The notes under the pieces are model-generated. The model saw only the letters and a program-made list of their open reading frames with translations. It was not told the origin of the DNA and ran no database searches. 64,000 nt of DNA from Pseudopyrenochaeta lycopersici. Its lineage: Eukaryota; Ascomycota; Dothideomycetes; Pleosporales; Pseudopyrenochaetaceae. Position numbers and translations under genes: made by a program. Shown here in pieces: positions 21,690 to 31,943 of this stretch (positions are counted from its first letter, which is position 1; the number at the start of each line of letters is the position of its first letter). Location of the stretch: NCBI GenBank assembly GCA_003313425.1, contig NHZP01000040.1, positions 186,001 through 250,000 on the forward strand, written 5' to 3'.

Positions 21690-23201
21690 ATGTCGTCGCC
21701 ACCAAGCCTCACCGCTCTAGCTCTTGTGGCTGCCACAGCGAGCTTACTTGTCGCAGCTGGACCCTGCGACTTGTACGCTTCTGGTGGTACGCCCTGCATT
21801 GCCGCACACAGTACCACTCGCGCCCTGTACAGCGCTTACTCAGGTTCGCTATATCAGGTGAAGCGCGGCTCAGACAGTACCACAACTAACATTGCGCCGC
21901 TGTCTGCCGGAGGGGTCGCCAATGCTGCTGCCCAAGACTCCTTCTGTGCCGGCACGACATGTCTGATCACTATCATCTATGATCAGTCTGGCCGCGGCAA
22001 TCACCTCACCCAAGCTCCAAAGGGCTACTTCAGCGGCCCGGAAGCCGACGGTTCTGACAACCTGGCCAGCGCGATTGGAGCACCAGTGACTCTGAATGGC
22101 CAAAAGGCGTACGGCGTTTTCGTCTCGCCCGGTACAGGCTACCGGAACAATGCCGTGAGTGGTTCAGCCACAGGCGATGAGCCCCAGGGTATGTATGCGG
22201 TCTTCGATGGCACCCACTATAACGGGGCTTGCTGCTTCGATTACGGAAATGCAGAGACAAACAATCTCGATACAGGCAACGGGCATATGGAGGCTATATA
22301 CTTCGGGGACAGTACCGTCTGGGGCACGGGATCTGGTGCAGGCCCTTGGATCATGGCTGATTTGGAAAATGGCCTATTCTCAGGAGTTAGCCCTACCAAC
22401 AACGCTGGCAACCCGTCAATTTCGTCTCGATTCGTCACTGCCATCGTTAAGGGGAGACCAAACCAGTGGGCTATCCGCGGCGCCAACTCTGCGTCCGGCT
22501 CGCTATCAACCTACTACAACGGCACACGGCCAAACGTGTCTGGCTACAACCCTATGAGCAAAGAGGGCGCTATAATTTTAGGCATAGGAGGGGATAACAG
22601 TAACGGTGCCCAGGGCACCTTCTATGAAGGGGTCATGACTTCTGGCTATCCGTCTGACGCTACGGAGAACTCGGTACAGGCCAATGTCGTAGCTGCAAAA
22701 TACGCCATCACGTCGTTGACCAGCGGCCCGGCACTCACGGTCGGGTCCTCCATCTCGCTGCGGGCTACTACGCCCGGTTACACAACACGCTACCTCGCAC
22801 ACACCGGGTCCACTGTCAACAGCCAGGTCGTTACTTCGTCCAGCACGACCGCCCTCAAACAACAAGCAAGCTGGACGGTCCGCAGCGGTCTGGGTAACAG
22901 CGCCTGTTTCTCATTTGAGTCCAAGGACACCGCTGGCAGCTACCTCCGGCACTCCAACTTTGAGCTCCAACTCAACGCTGGCGATGGCACCAAACAGTTC
23001 AATGAAGATGCTACGTTCTGCACAATGGCCGGCCTAAACGGACAAGGCAACTCGTTCCGAGCCTGGAATTATCCTACCCGCTATTTCCGTCATTACGCAA
23101 ACGTGGGCTACATCGCAAGCAATGGCGGCGTTCACACGTTCGATGCGGCAGCTTCATTCAACGACGACGTAAGCTGGATTGTAAACACCAGCTTTGCTTG
23201 A
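21690..23201 (+). CDS. abfB: Secreted alpha-L-arabinofuranosidase, GH54 with CBM42
   Basis: A single-exon frame of 503 residues. A signal peptide (hydrophobic core ALALVAATASLLVAAG) precedes the mature start PCDLYASGGTPC, which is characteristic of GH54. The catalytic domain runs to about residue 340. By position, the nucleophile matches Glu226 in DLENG and the second catalytic acid matches Asp302 in GGDNSNG, each five residues later than in the characterised Aspergillus AbfB. The C-terminal 150 residues form the arabinose-binding CBM42 beta-trefoil, with SISLRATTPGYTTRYLAH and YFRHYANVGYIASNGG repeats. The enzyme removes arabinofuranosyl side chains from arabinoxylan and arabinan outside the cell. 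The gene is intact, although it sits in a decayed region. Confidence 0.95.
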   Translation: MSSPPSLTALALVAATASLLVAAGPCDLYASGGTPCIAAHSTTRALYSAYSGSLYQVKRGSDSTTTNIAPLSAGGVANAAAQDSFCAGTTCLITIIYDQSGRGNHLTQAPKGYFSGPEADGSDNLASAIGAPVTLNGQKAYGVFVSPGTGYRNNAVSGSATGDEPQGMYAVFDGTHYNGACCFDYGNAETNNLDTGNGHMEAIYFGDSTVWGTGSGAGPWIMADLENGLFSGVSPTNNAGNPSISSRFVTAIVKGRPNQWAIRGANSASGSLSTYYNGTRPNVSGYNPMSKEGAIILGIGGDNSNGAQGTFYEGVMTSGYPSDATENSVQANVVAAKYAITSLTSGPALTVGSSISLRATTPGYTTRYLAHTGSTVNSQVVTSSSTTALKQQASWTVRSGLGNSACFSFESKDTAGSYLRHSNFELQLNAGDGTKQFNEDATFCTMAGLNGQGNSFRAWNYPTRYFRHYANVGYIASNGGVHTFDAAASFNDDVSWIVNTSFA

Positions 23202-23737
23202 GCCCCCACCGGCTCCTTGTTCTTGTATATATTGCAGAGCATTTAAATACTTGCGCGCTATAGCAGAGGGTAACTTGTAAATATCACGAATATCTACAAC
23301 GCTATTCGTAGCCTTACTGTTCTTTTGATTTTCGAATGCTAGTTTTGATAATATAGCTACGATACCCTATAGGTAACTTTAGCGTTCCTTCTGTCACGCT
23401 CCGTCGAATAGCGACGCTTTATCTCTAACAGTAGTCCTTCACCCCTATTTAATGCTACGACCGACGGAGATAACAGGTAAACCCGCTAAAAGTGGGTATA
23501 AGACCTAAGATGCTGGAATAGTTTACCAATCGAAGACACTCTAACAAAGTTCATGATGAAATATTTCGGGATGCCAAACTGCCGACTTCCGTTCTTGAGA
23601 CGGGCTTCGCTCCCTGCCTCCGCCGACAGTGATTGAAGCTTGAAGTATAACAAGCCATGACCCAAAAATCAAGTAGTACTTCAATACTGGGGTAATTTTT
23701 TCTACTTGCATAATATCTCCCAAGAACTCCTTTAATA
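23202..23737. repeat. Upstream flank of the dioxygenase gene, copy A of a diverged duplication
   Basis: The segment of about 23425-23737 is matched by a diverged copy at about 25442-25760. Blocks such as GACGGGCTTCGCTCCCTGCC and TTTCTACTTGCATAATATCT are shared, in the same order and spacing. This copy leads into the intact dioxygenase. The first 200 bases after abfB hold nothing recognisable. Confidence 0.65.
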
Positions 23738-24601
23738 ATGGTCTCTCAACGGACAACACGAGCTCCCGCACTTTTCGTCTCTCACTCTGCTGGCCCCTTT
23801 CCACTATTCGCAGATGATCACGAGGAATACCGTGCTATGCTCCGCAACCACATGCACTTGTTCAAAAATGCCCGAGCCATCATTCTCATCACTGCTCATT
23901 GGGAGGCTCACGAGCCCCATATCAGCGATGGAAACTCTCCAGGAATGTTCTATGACTATGAGGACATGCGAAATACACTCCCCGCAAAGTGCTTTGAGGT
24001 TCAATACGAAGGTAGTGGTGATGCAGAGCTAGCGAAGAAACTTGGAGACAGGCTCCGCACCGCAGGCTTCTCACCAGTGATCACGGAACGTGCGTGGGAT
24101 CATGGAGTGTGGGTACCTATGGGCATCATGAACCCCGATGGCAAAATACCGATCGTTCAGATGTCCGTTTTGTGTGGCAAAACTGAGTTGGACGCCACTG
24201 AGAAGAATTTCCGTTTAGGTCAGGCGCTCGAACTATTTCGGGACGATGGCTATGCCATAGTTGGGAGTGGCGGATCGTCTCACGATTTTGAAACAATTGT
24301 CAAGACGTATTTTGACAGGGATGGCAAGGTTACCGAGCCGCCACAGGAAGTTCAATTATTCGAAGATTTTCTCATGGACGTGGCTGAGACAAAGGACCTA
24401 GAGTCAAGGAAGAGAAAGCTTTACGGGTGGCGCGAGGCTCCGAACCAAATGGCTCATTTGCCCAACAGTTCGGAGCATTTGATGCCGTACATGGTAGTCG
24501 CTGGAAGCGGCGGTAATGATGCTGGCAGGAGGCTTGATCAGTGGAGTTTGAAAGGTACCCCTGTTGGATTATATCTCTGGGAGGCAGCGAAGGTTATGTA
24601 A
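23738..24601 (+). CDS. LigB-type extradiol dioxygenase (DODA-like)
   Basis: A single exon of 287 residues, close to the usual 260-300 of this family. The order of conserved blocks is that of 4,5-DOPA and related ring-cleaving dioxygenases: ALFVSHSAGP (His16), ILITAHWEAH (His54), WDHGVWVPM (His122) and GSGGSSHDF (His182). The first, second and fourth are expected iron or zinc ligands, and His122 is the likely acid-base residue. The protein should be a soluble non-heme metal enzyme that opens catechol-type rings. Its natural substrate is unknown. The stretch before the start is part of a duplicated flank, and a short fragment matching codons 118-131 occurs again at 26676-26720. There was therefore once a second copy. 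Confidence 0.88.
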   Translation: MVSQRTTRAPALFVSHSAGPFPLFADDHEEYRAMLRNHMHLFKNARAIILITAHWEAHEPHISDGNSPGMFYDYEDMRNTLPAKCFEVQYEGSGDAELAKKLGDRLRTAGFSPVITERAWDHGVWVPMGIMNPDGKIPIVQMSVLCGKTELDATEKNFRLGQALELFRDDGYAIVGSGGSSHDFETIVKTYFDRDGKVTEPPQEVQLFEDFLMDVAETKDLESRKRKLYGWREAPNQMAHLPNSSEHLMPYMVVAGSGGNDAGRRLDQWSLKGTPVGLYLWEAAKVM

Positions 24602-25441
24602 GTAATTCACAGAATTTTGAATTACTAGTATACAGAATTAAAGTCCGTGCTACCAAACCAAAAAAAGGTTCTAAGATCTCTAGCTGCATTAGGAATTGGA
24701 CTTACTATTGTCTTAAACTAGCAGGGATCTCGGGTTCAGATGGGATGTAAGCCTCTGTTATCAATGCGTGCCTTATACCGTAACTCAGTCATCAGCATAA
24801 TCTTTAAATAAACCTCCCGTTCAGAATCATCATTCACTCAACTTTGAAGCAAAATGGTGTTCTCATTGCTAGGCCAATCCCCGCATGCTGAGTTGCAGTT
24901 GCTGTGCGAGAACCGCTCTCTCTTCATGATCTGGAAGAAGATATAGACGTACACGAAGGCGGACAAACTCAAGACTTTTCTGGCAAGCAAAGCTTCCAGA
25001 CTCTAAAGTCGCTCCATTATAAGATGTAATTATTCATGAACTAGCACCTGTAAGTCAATTTATCGACATTCATAATCGTGTCCTTGGCAGCGTACAACTC
25101 AACCCAGTTCATATCGCTTTGGACATTGTCTTGCCTCTTCAACTCCCGTATTCGATGTCAGGCACCCTTCTTCCAATTCACCTCTTAATTAGCAGCGATA
25201 GATTGGTTAGTGGCAATATTTTCGTAACGCCTCAAACTGAAGGTTCGTACTTAGCCAGCTCATGTTTTTTGGTGAACCCTTACATAACTCAGATTCGCTC
25301 ATATAAACCTCCGATGTCCGAAGGCCAAGGAGCGCAGGATTGCTGGGCACGAGCGTAGCTAAGAGAATACCCTTGCACCTACCAGGGAAGGGCCGATCCG
25401 ATAGTTCTTGTCAACCAGAATATGTTCATTTGTCTATACTC
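24602..25441. other. Intergenic region
   Basis: About 840 bases after the dioxygenase gene. Short frames occur but none resembles a known protein. I see no repeat or RNA gene. Confidence 0.5.
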
Positions 25442-25760
25442 TTTTCTAACAGCAGCCCATTTCAACCCTCATGTAATGCTACAACTAAAGGAGATAAAAG
25501 TTAAACCTGTGAAAAGTGGGTGCAAGATCTAAGATACTAGAGCAGTTTACAAATCAAAGACACTCTAGAAGAGTTAATAATAATCCATGTTAGGATGCTA
25601 TGGTTCCGTCATCCGTTCTTAAGACGGGCTTCGCTCCCTGCCTTTATCAACAGTGGTTAAAGCTAGAAGTATAATAATTAACTCAAAAATTTAGTACTAT
25701 CTCTATACTGTATTAAGTTTTTCTACTTGCATAATATCTTCAATAAACATCATTTATAAC
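25442..25760 (+). repeat. Degenerate copy B of the dioxygenase upstream flank
   Basis: This segment aligns by eye with about 23425-23737 over about 300 bases. Many differences are C-to-T or G-to-A, making this copy more AT-rich. The dioxygenase coding start does not follow, because the similarity stops at the point where a transposon relic begins. Confidence 0.65.
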
Positions 25761-26675
25761 AGCCTCCTCATAACTAATAATATAGTGAGATTAGGAAAGT
25801 GTTGGTTGTTAAGGGAGATCGCTTCTAACACCACGCACAACCAGCTTATTTCAACCACTACTAATAATGCCGCTACGTTGTGAAATTGGCGCAGAAATCT
25901 TAAGAAATGCCCACCAAGGGTCTAATTCGACACCTTTGCAGCGACAGGTAATTATCTCTAAAGCTAAGGCTAGTGTTTCAGTTGTAGAGCTTAGAGCTAA
26001 GTTCAAGCGTTCGCTAAATTGTATCCGCATTAATTACCATTAGGCTTACTCGAACTTAACATAAGATGAAGCTCTCGTTCTGGGTGTCCGCTAGCACTAT
26101 CACCTTATTAGAAAAGGATTATCTATCGTACAGCGCAGGCCTAGCCTAAATTATTAAGTACTTAGAGCTTAATTAAGCTAGTGTAGCTATGAATTAAGAT
26201 AGCACCTCTTTAAAGCTAGTAAGCTGCAGTACATTATGTAAGATACTTGAGAGCTGATACTTTACTAGTTCTTACTGTAAAGAGCGCTTACTACTATCTT
26301 TATGCTATGCTTAGCAGCGTTATGCGTTCTATAGGACCTACTTAATCTTTTAGTTTAAACTTTCACGTTAGAACTGTAAACTGCCCACACTTTTTATTGC
26401 TTACTCTTCTTAGCCATTTTTACTTTTGATAGATTAATAAAAAAGTCCTATTCTATGTTTTATACTTACATATACTTATTTAACTATATATGTGCTATTA
26501 TTTCTATTTCTATCCATTAAGAGACTTATAAGACTTACAATAGTAGTCTAAACTTACTAAGAATAATTTATTATAGTAAAGATATCTCCTTTATTAAATA
26601 CAATTGTGGTTAATATGAAGTTAGTCAAGCAAATTCGAGATAACCTCTATACTGTGGGCTTTATAATAGTAATTA
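25761..26675 (+). mobile_element. Tc1/mariner-like transposon relic, heavily decayed
   Basis: From 25867 a frame begins MPLRCEIGAEIL and continues with ISKAKASVSVVELRAKFKRS, which resembles the helix-turn-helix start of Tc1-like transposases. After about 60 codons it breaks into stops (TAA/TAG). The following sequence aligns loosely with the same part of the Tc1-like element at 55834-57191. The last 400 bases are very AT-rich. Clear terminal inverted repeats were not found, so the ends are set by where similarity to the dioxygenase duplication stops and resumes. Confidence 0.6.
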
Positions 26676-26720
26676 TATAACGTGCGTGGGATCATGGGGT
26701 GTTGGTACTCATGGACATCA
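26676..26720 (+). pseudogene. Fragment of a second dioxygenase copy
   Basis: About 45 bases match the coding sequence of the intact dioxygenase at about 24088-24132 (residues 118-131, including WDHGV) with a few changes. It is the right-hand remnant of the copy whose upstream flank is at 25442-25760. Confidence 0.65.
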
Positions 26721-26881
26721 TGTGAGGGACTTGTAGAGGCGAACCATGCTTGTTCATGTTATCAAACCCCGCGTTAATCATAAGAACGCCTTCACGACGG
26801 CGCTGTGTACCAAAACTTAGGGTTATAGTTTGCACTTTTATAAATAATATATTGTAGTAGTCTTTATAACGCAGGGCGTAC

Positions 26882-27915
26882 CTATAGTTTAATTCCTGTA
26901 ACAATCACGAATGTTGCCCTCTCAATGAAAGCATTCCAATACCCACTTTCTACCCTCTCATCACGCGGTAAAACCAGATCTCCCCAACTCAATCTCATCC
27001 CTGCTGCTTCTGCGCAGCGTTGATATACCTCCTTTCGAAACTGAAATACCTTAAATTCTACAATAGGTTCGGTCCTTGCCCGTACTTTCACTGAAACTCC
27101 AACCTCCCTGCTAGTATCTGGCGCCACATATTTTGGATCAAGGACAAGAATATCTAACCCGTAAAAATTAGTCCTCGTATCTACCATCCTTGGATCATGC
27201 GCATTTGTTGTAATCCCGATAAACCTTCCATCCTGGCTTAGATTCTCAACAATGACTTTAAACATGTTGGTTAGCTCTCTCTCTGTCCCAGCATAATCTA
27301 AAAACCATCCAGCGAAGACGATATCAAACTTGGTTTCATGCTGAATAGCTCCTGGTATACTGCAGTCCGCAACGCGAAAGAACAAGTTCGGGTGTGTGGA
27401 TGTGGGGTATGCTGCTATTGCGCCATCGATCATGGCACTTGAAATATCATATCCGTGGACGCTAGCGGCACCAAGGGAGGCTAAGAAGGCAGTATAGCGG
27501 CCTGTTCCGCAAGCGAGGTCTAGTGAAGCTCTGAGTCAGTGTCGATATGTGCATGAACAAAACAACTATGAATGTTGAATCAACTTGGCTGTTAGGCGGG
27601 ATGTAGGTGGATCATGGCGAACTGAGATGTTCAACAGACAGTTTCGTCGTTCTTGAGCATAAATCCTGGGATAGAGAAGATGAAACCCCAGACATGTTCT
27701 TAATGAAACGCATATTACATACCTAAACAACGTTTTCCACTGATGTTCCCCAGTGCTTTGATAACAGATGGACGTTCCGGCTCTACAGAGGGCAGTTCGT
27801 GCACAAAGTTATAGTTGGTCCCGATCTGGTCGTACTGCGCATTCTGCGTGTTTTTCGTCCCTTCCTCACCTAAATTCCCTTGCTCGACTGCTCCGCTTTG
27901 CTCTGAGTTTGTCAT
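26882..27915 (-). CDS. Class I SAM-dependent methyltransferase, two exons
   Basis: Exon 1 is 27723-27915 and exon 2 is 26882-27528. The 194-nt intron has a GTATGT donor and a CTGAC branch site, and the joined frame encodes 279 residues. The AdoMet-binding motif LDLACGTG lies at residues 67-74, immediately after the junction. It is followed by VHGYDISSAMIDGA, the acidic motif II region, and later FDIVFAGWFLDYAGT. The sequence resembles fungal methyltransferases annotated in toxin or secondary-metabolite pathways, but no biosynthetic core gene lies nearby. The first 60 residues contain the YDQIGTNYNFVHELP block usual just before motif I in this group. The start at 27915 is the first ATG, since upstream in-frame sequence lacks one. 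Confidence 0.85.
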
Positions 27916-30078
27916 AGTACAGGAGGCTGGCAACTAAAAATGTGGTTTGAAATCCAACTCAGTAAAATAATGGTTGAGTCAAAAGACTGTGAGAAGGCAG
28001 TAACGATCTGATTCTCCCTATGATCAACAGGAGTGATATATACTCACACGTATCGCACATACTGTTCTTTGCTCTAGAAAAGTGTTTGTCGACCTCGTGC
28101 TTGCAATCCAAATCATCCAGCACTTCGTATCAAAGAACTATACGAGCCAAGGATTACTAGCTTCGCATAAGGTTTGCAATCTTATGACAGTGGCGCTACG
28201 AGTGCAGGCTAACAGGATGTCGTAAATAATAATCCTAAATTCATGTTATGGCCTAAAGTGGTTAGCCATGAAACGATAGTGTGGAATATTGACGATCGGA
28301 AGGGGAAATGATCGCGGGTTTTTATACTGATAGCTAGGCACCCTGGAAAATCGCACTACAACACTTCCCGCTTCTTATGTTACTGTTTATTCTAGTTCAA
28401 ACTTGCGAAAGGAACGCAATCGCTGCTCGTCTCAATAATTCACGTCGAATACTATCCCGCGGACGCTAGCAAGCCAAAGTGGGAAGGTTAGGTGCTTAAG
28501 AAGATGATCAATAGTGACAATCTGCGAGGGGAGAATATTGTCTGCCTGCCGAGGCCGAAGTGGCCGAAGTGGCCGAAGCCTGCAGCAGCAAATATGAGTC
28601 CAAGACAACCACGATTCAATGCTATTAGGCTCCACAAAGAACCTGGAAATATGGGAGCGTGAAGGGTGCTTCCGTATGCGCTTTACAACCTTGGCAGAAC
28701 TGGCACGAGTTTGTCCCATAGTTGGAGGCGGAGCTGAAAAAAGCACATCTTGCCCGTATACTGCAATTCGTGCTTGGTTATCCATGCAGCCGATCAAGTG
28801 GGCTGCTGATTCACTGTTATCAAAGCATTGAATCAATGCATTTGATTCGCCCTGGATACAGATGTGTAGCGAGGGGCGGCAGAATAGTGGAGCTTCCGCG
28901 ACGGACCGCTCCCGTACCGAGAAAGGGCTGGCTCAGGCATCCACACATGGACCCTTACTAGATCGTGTTGGTGCTATAGCCTGCTCCAGAAACTTCAGGC
29001 AAACAAGATATCTTGAAATCCGCGACGCGTTTTGACCCACTTTCTTGGCATCCTATAGCTGTTCGGCCATATTCTTCACCACTTACACTCGCACAAAGAA
29101 CTTTTAGTGGCGCCTTACTTCATCAACGCATGGTACAATCCCGTGAAATACTAGTCGAATTAGTCATAGCAGAGGCCAATACTCGAGCAAACTTTGGCGG
29201 ATTCTTGCCTTAGGTAGTTGAGTGATTGTTCAATCAGCGTCCACAGGAATTTAGCTCTGAGTGATATATCTCCCATGGCTTGCGTAGCAAAGAAACTGGG
29301 AGGCCTTAAAAACAGCGGACGTCTAAGCTGTATTGTCCAATAGAGATGCTCAAAGCTCAATAATTACTGGATGTATGATTAGAGGAGTAATACGGATGCT
29401 CCTGAAGTTCGGAACTGTTTTAGGATCGGTGAAAACTATACGTTATAGTATTACTGACTGAGAGCAACTCGTTCGTATCACGCTACGAGCCCTGCAATCC
29501 TAAGTAGATTTTAGGGCTACCTAAACTTTGTTGCGTTTCCAACACATCATCACTTAAGCCAAGATGTAAGATCTCGCGAACTTAAAATTTGATCAATACT
29601 ATCGAACATTCGCTACTGAATATGGTGAGATACAGCGGCATAATCAGTCGGCGTTATCCCCAATCACAGGGCCAGTCACAGGGGTTTTCTTCGTGCTGAG
29701 CCCATTGCTTTATATACGAGACTCGAGAAGCAGAAACTCCCGGCCAATCCTGGAAAGCTGCGCATGCTCCATACGTATGCTAGCATCCAGCACTGCGTAT
29801 CTCGTATAGGAGTAATGGATGTAACCTAATAGAATGGAATGGAACCTCGTTTTGTACGTAAGCCTCCCGCTACCAGGGTCCAGTGTCTATCCTTACAGGT
29901 AATTAGTCCGTGTTTGACTTGTTGAGAAAGCTGGACCAAATTTAGAGTCTTGCGGTACGATTTATCTTAAGTATCAACTATCAAGTACACAATACGAACA
30001 CTCCCAAACATTCGCAGACAGTGATCGCAACTCTTGAAGAATCAATTCCCCAGTTTCAGTTCCTTTATCAACAAGATC
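27916..30078. other. Gene-poor region
   Basis: About 2.2 kb between the methyltransferase and the broken oxidase. A small tandem repeat with about three units of GTGGCCGAA lies near 28550-28580. The longest open frame (28432-28836, minus) has no recognisable content. Nothing else can be supported. Confidence 0.5.
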
Positions 30079-30405
30079 ATGATCAAATCTACTTCAAAAC
30101 TGTTATCAGGCCTGGTAGTATTGATATTGGCATTTGCTTGGAATGGTACAAGTCAGCCATCATGCCGATACCTACCGACGGACGCTGAGTGGCCATCTGC
30201 TTCGGCGTGGAACGAATTGAATGATACAGTCAACGGCCATCTGGTGGCTACCGAGCCCCTTGCTGCCGTCTGCCATGGTGACAGGTTCCAAGCCTCAAGA
30301 TGCAAGGGCGTCAGAGATGAGTGGATCAGCCCGTTGTTCCAGTAGGTCTAGAGCATAAGAATTTCTAACTGAATTTTTTTATCTACCAGTCTATATCTAT
30401 GCACT

Positions 30406-30454
<49 letters not shown>

Positions 30455-31943
30455 TTTCTCTGGACATAAGACGTTACCTGACAAGTTACAATTACTAGTG
30501 AGAAATCTCCATCCTCGTTACTAGCCCCATACTATCAAAATCAATCCTGCGACCCCTTTACTTCTCAATCGAAAGCCTGCGATTAGGAAACTACGTTGTA
30601 TACTCCATAAACGCGTCCTCGGCAGCTGATGTGGCTGCAGGAGTAAAATTTGCTGAAGAAAAGAACATCCGTTTAGTCATCAAGAATACTGGGCATGAGT
30701 GAGTTGCCACAACTTCCTGACCATTTATAGACAATTATTGTCCATAGCTAATGACGGTCATTGCATAATCCAGTTTTCTAGGGAGATCTACAGGCACTGG
30801 TGGTCTAAGCATTTGGACCCATAACCTTAGAATGAACGAGTTTTTTCCGACATATACAAGCTCAGTGTACAACGGCACAGCGATGAAGATGGGGGCAGGA
30901 ACTCGAGCATTCGAGGCAATAGATGCCGCTCATAAAAACGGCGTGCAGGTTATGTCTGGATTTTGCCCTACTGTCGGAATAATTGGTGGTTTCTTACAAG
31001 GCGGCGGCTCGGGCCCACTAGCTTCTTTCAGAGGACTTGCAGCCGACCAAGTTCTTGAGCTTGAACTCGTCACAGCAACGGGAGACGTAATCGTAGCAAC
31101 TCCAACGAAAAACTCCGACCTTTACTGGGCACTGAGTGGTGGAGGTGGAGGCACCTACGGCGTAGTAGTTTCCGCCACTCTTCGTGTCTTTGAAGATGGT
31201 GTGATAGGAGGTGCGGTTTTGGCTTTCTCGATGGAATACGTCAAGCACTGGAACCATTCACATCGAGACTAGAAACCGCAGGAATCAAGTATGAGTTTAA
31301 CGTCACCTCGATGCCCAGCTACAAGACTCATTTCGAGACATACTTAGGTCCTTCACCAGCGGGTCGCTACAACGCGAACGCGATGCTCGGTTCGAGATTT
31401 ATTCCTCGCGATTCTCTTGCGACGAATCGGACCGCACTAATTGATATGACACGGAGCATCACAGAAAGAAGTTCAACTTTTATCGTCTTCCTCGCAGCCA
31501 ATGCAACCAGATCTTCAAGAAAACAGCCTGTCGCCGATAACGCTGTTTTGCCTCAATGGCGACAAACCGCAATCCACGCACTTGGAACGCTTATTTGGGA
31601 CTTCAATATTCCCCACAAAGAGATGTTAGCTCGGCATGCCGAACTCCTTGACCACGTCGTACCACAACTCAGAGCTGTAGTTCCTCGGAATGCTGGTACT
31701 TATCTAAACGAGGCTGAGGTTAACATCAAAAATTGGAAGGAGGATTTCTTTGGGACAAATTACAATAGATTACGCCACATCAAGAAGGTTCATGATCCAA
31801 ACGACTTATTCTACGCAGAGTACAGTGTGGGTAGCGATGCTTGGTACAGAGCTTCGGACGGGCGTCTGTGTCGAACACAAGATCAACGTTCGACATTTCT
31901 GGGGATCAATCGACAGTGGTTAATTTCAAAATTTGTTGCGTAG
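30079..31943 (+). pseudogene. Frameshifted FAD-linked oxidoreductase (BBE/PCMH type), secreted
   Basis: The first exon starts with a signal peptide (MIKSTSKLLSGLVVLILAFA) and continues with CRYLPTDAEWPS, typical of fungal FAD-linked oxidases. A first intron (30342-30498) contains 44 consecutive T. A second intron is 30699-30773. Exons then give the FAD-binding blocks NIRLVIKNTGHDFLGRS, GFCPTVGIIGGFLQGGG, WALSGGGGGTYGVV and the C-terminal YNRLRHIKKVHDPNDLFY. Two frameshifts break it: one base appears missing at about 30581, within what should read Cys-Glu-Leu-Gly-Asn-Tyr, and another shift lies near 31230. Enzymes of this family oxidise alkaloids, sugars or, in plants, cytokinins. It lies 1.6 kb upstream of the cytokinin genes, but a link is only a guess. 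Confidence 0.78.
30408..30451 (+). repeat. Run of 44 T inside an intron
   Basis: A pure thymidine tract in the first intron of the broken FAD oxidase. Such tracts are often unstable and prone to assembly error, so the exact length is doubtful. Confidence 0.9.

Noticed and set aside
25119..25358. 79-residue open frame between the dioxygenase and its decayed copy
   Set aside because: No similarity to a known family and no splice extension; probably chance.
28432..28836. 134-residue open frame on the minus strand
   Set aside because: No start context, splice partner or recognisable motif; overlaps another frame on the plus strand and contains a small tandem repeat that explains part of its openness.
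30079..31943. Full functional FAD oxidase model
   Set aside because: I tried to rescue both frame changes with introns but no donor/acceptor pair with acceptable signals restored the frame, so it is listed as a pseudogene.
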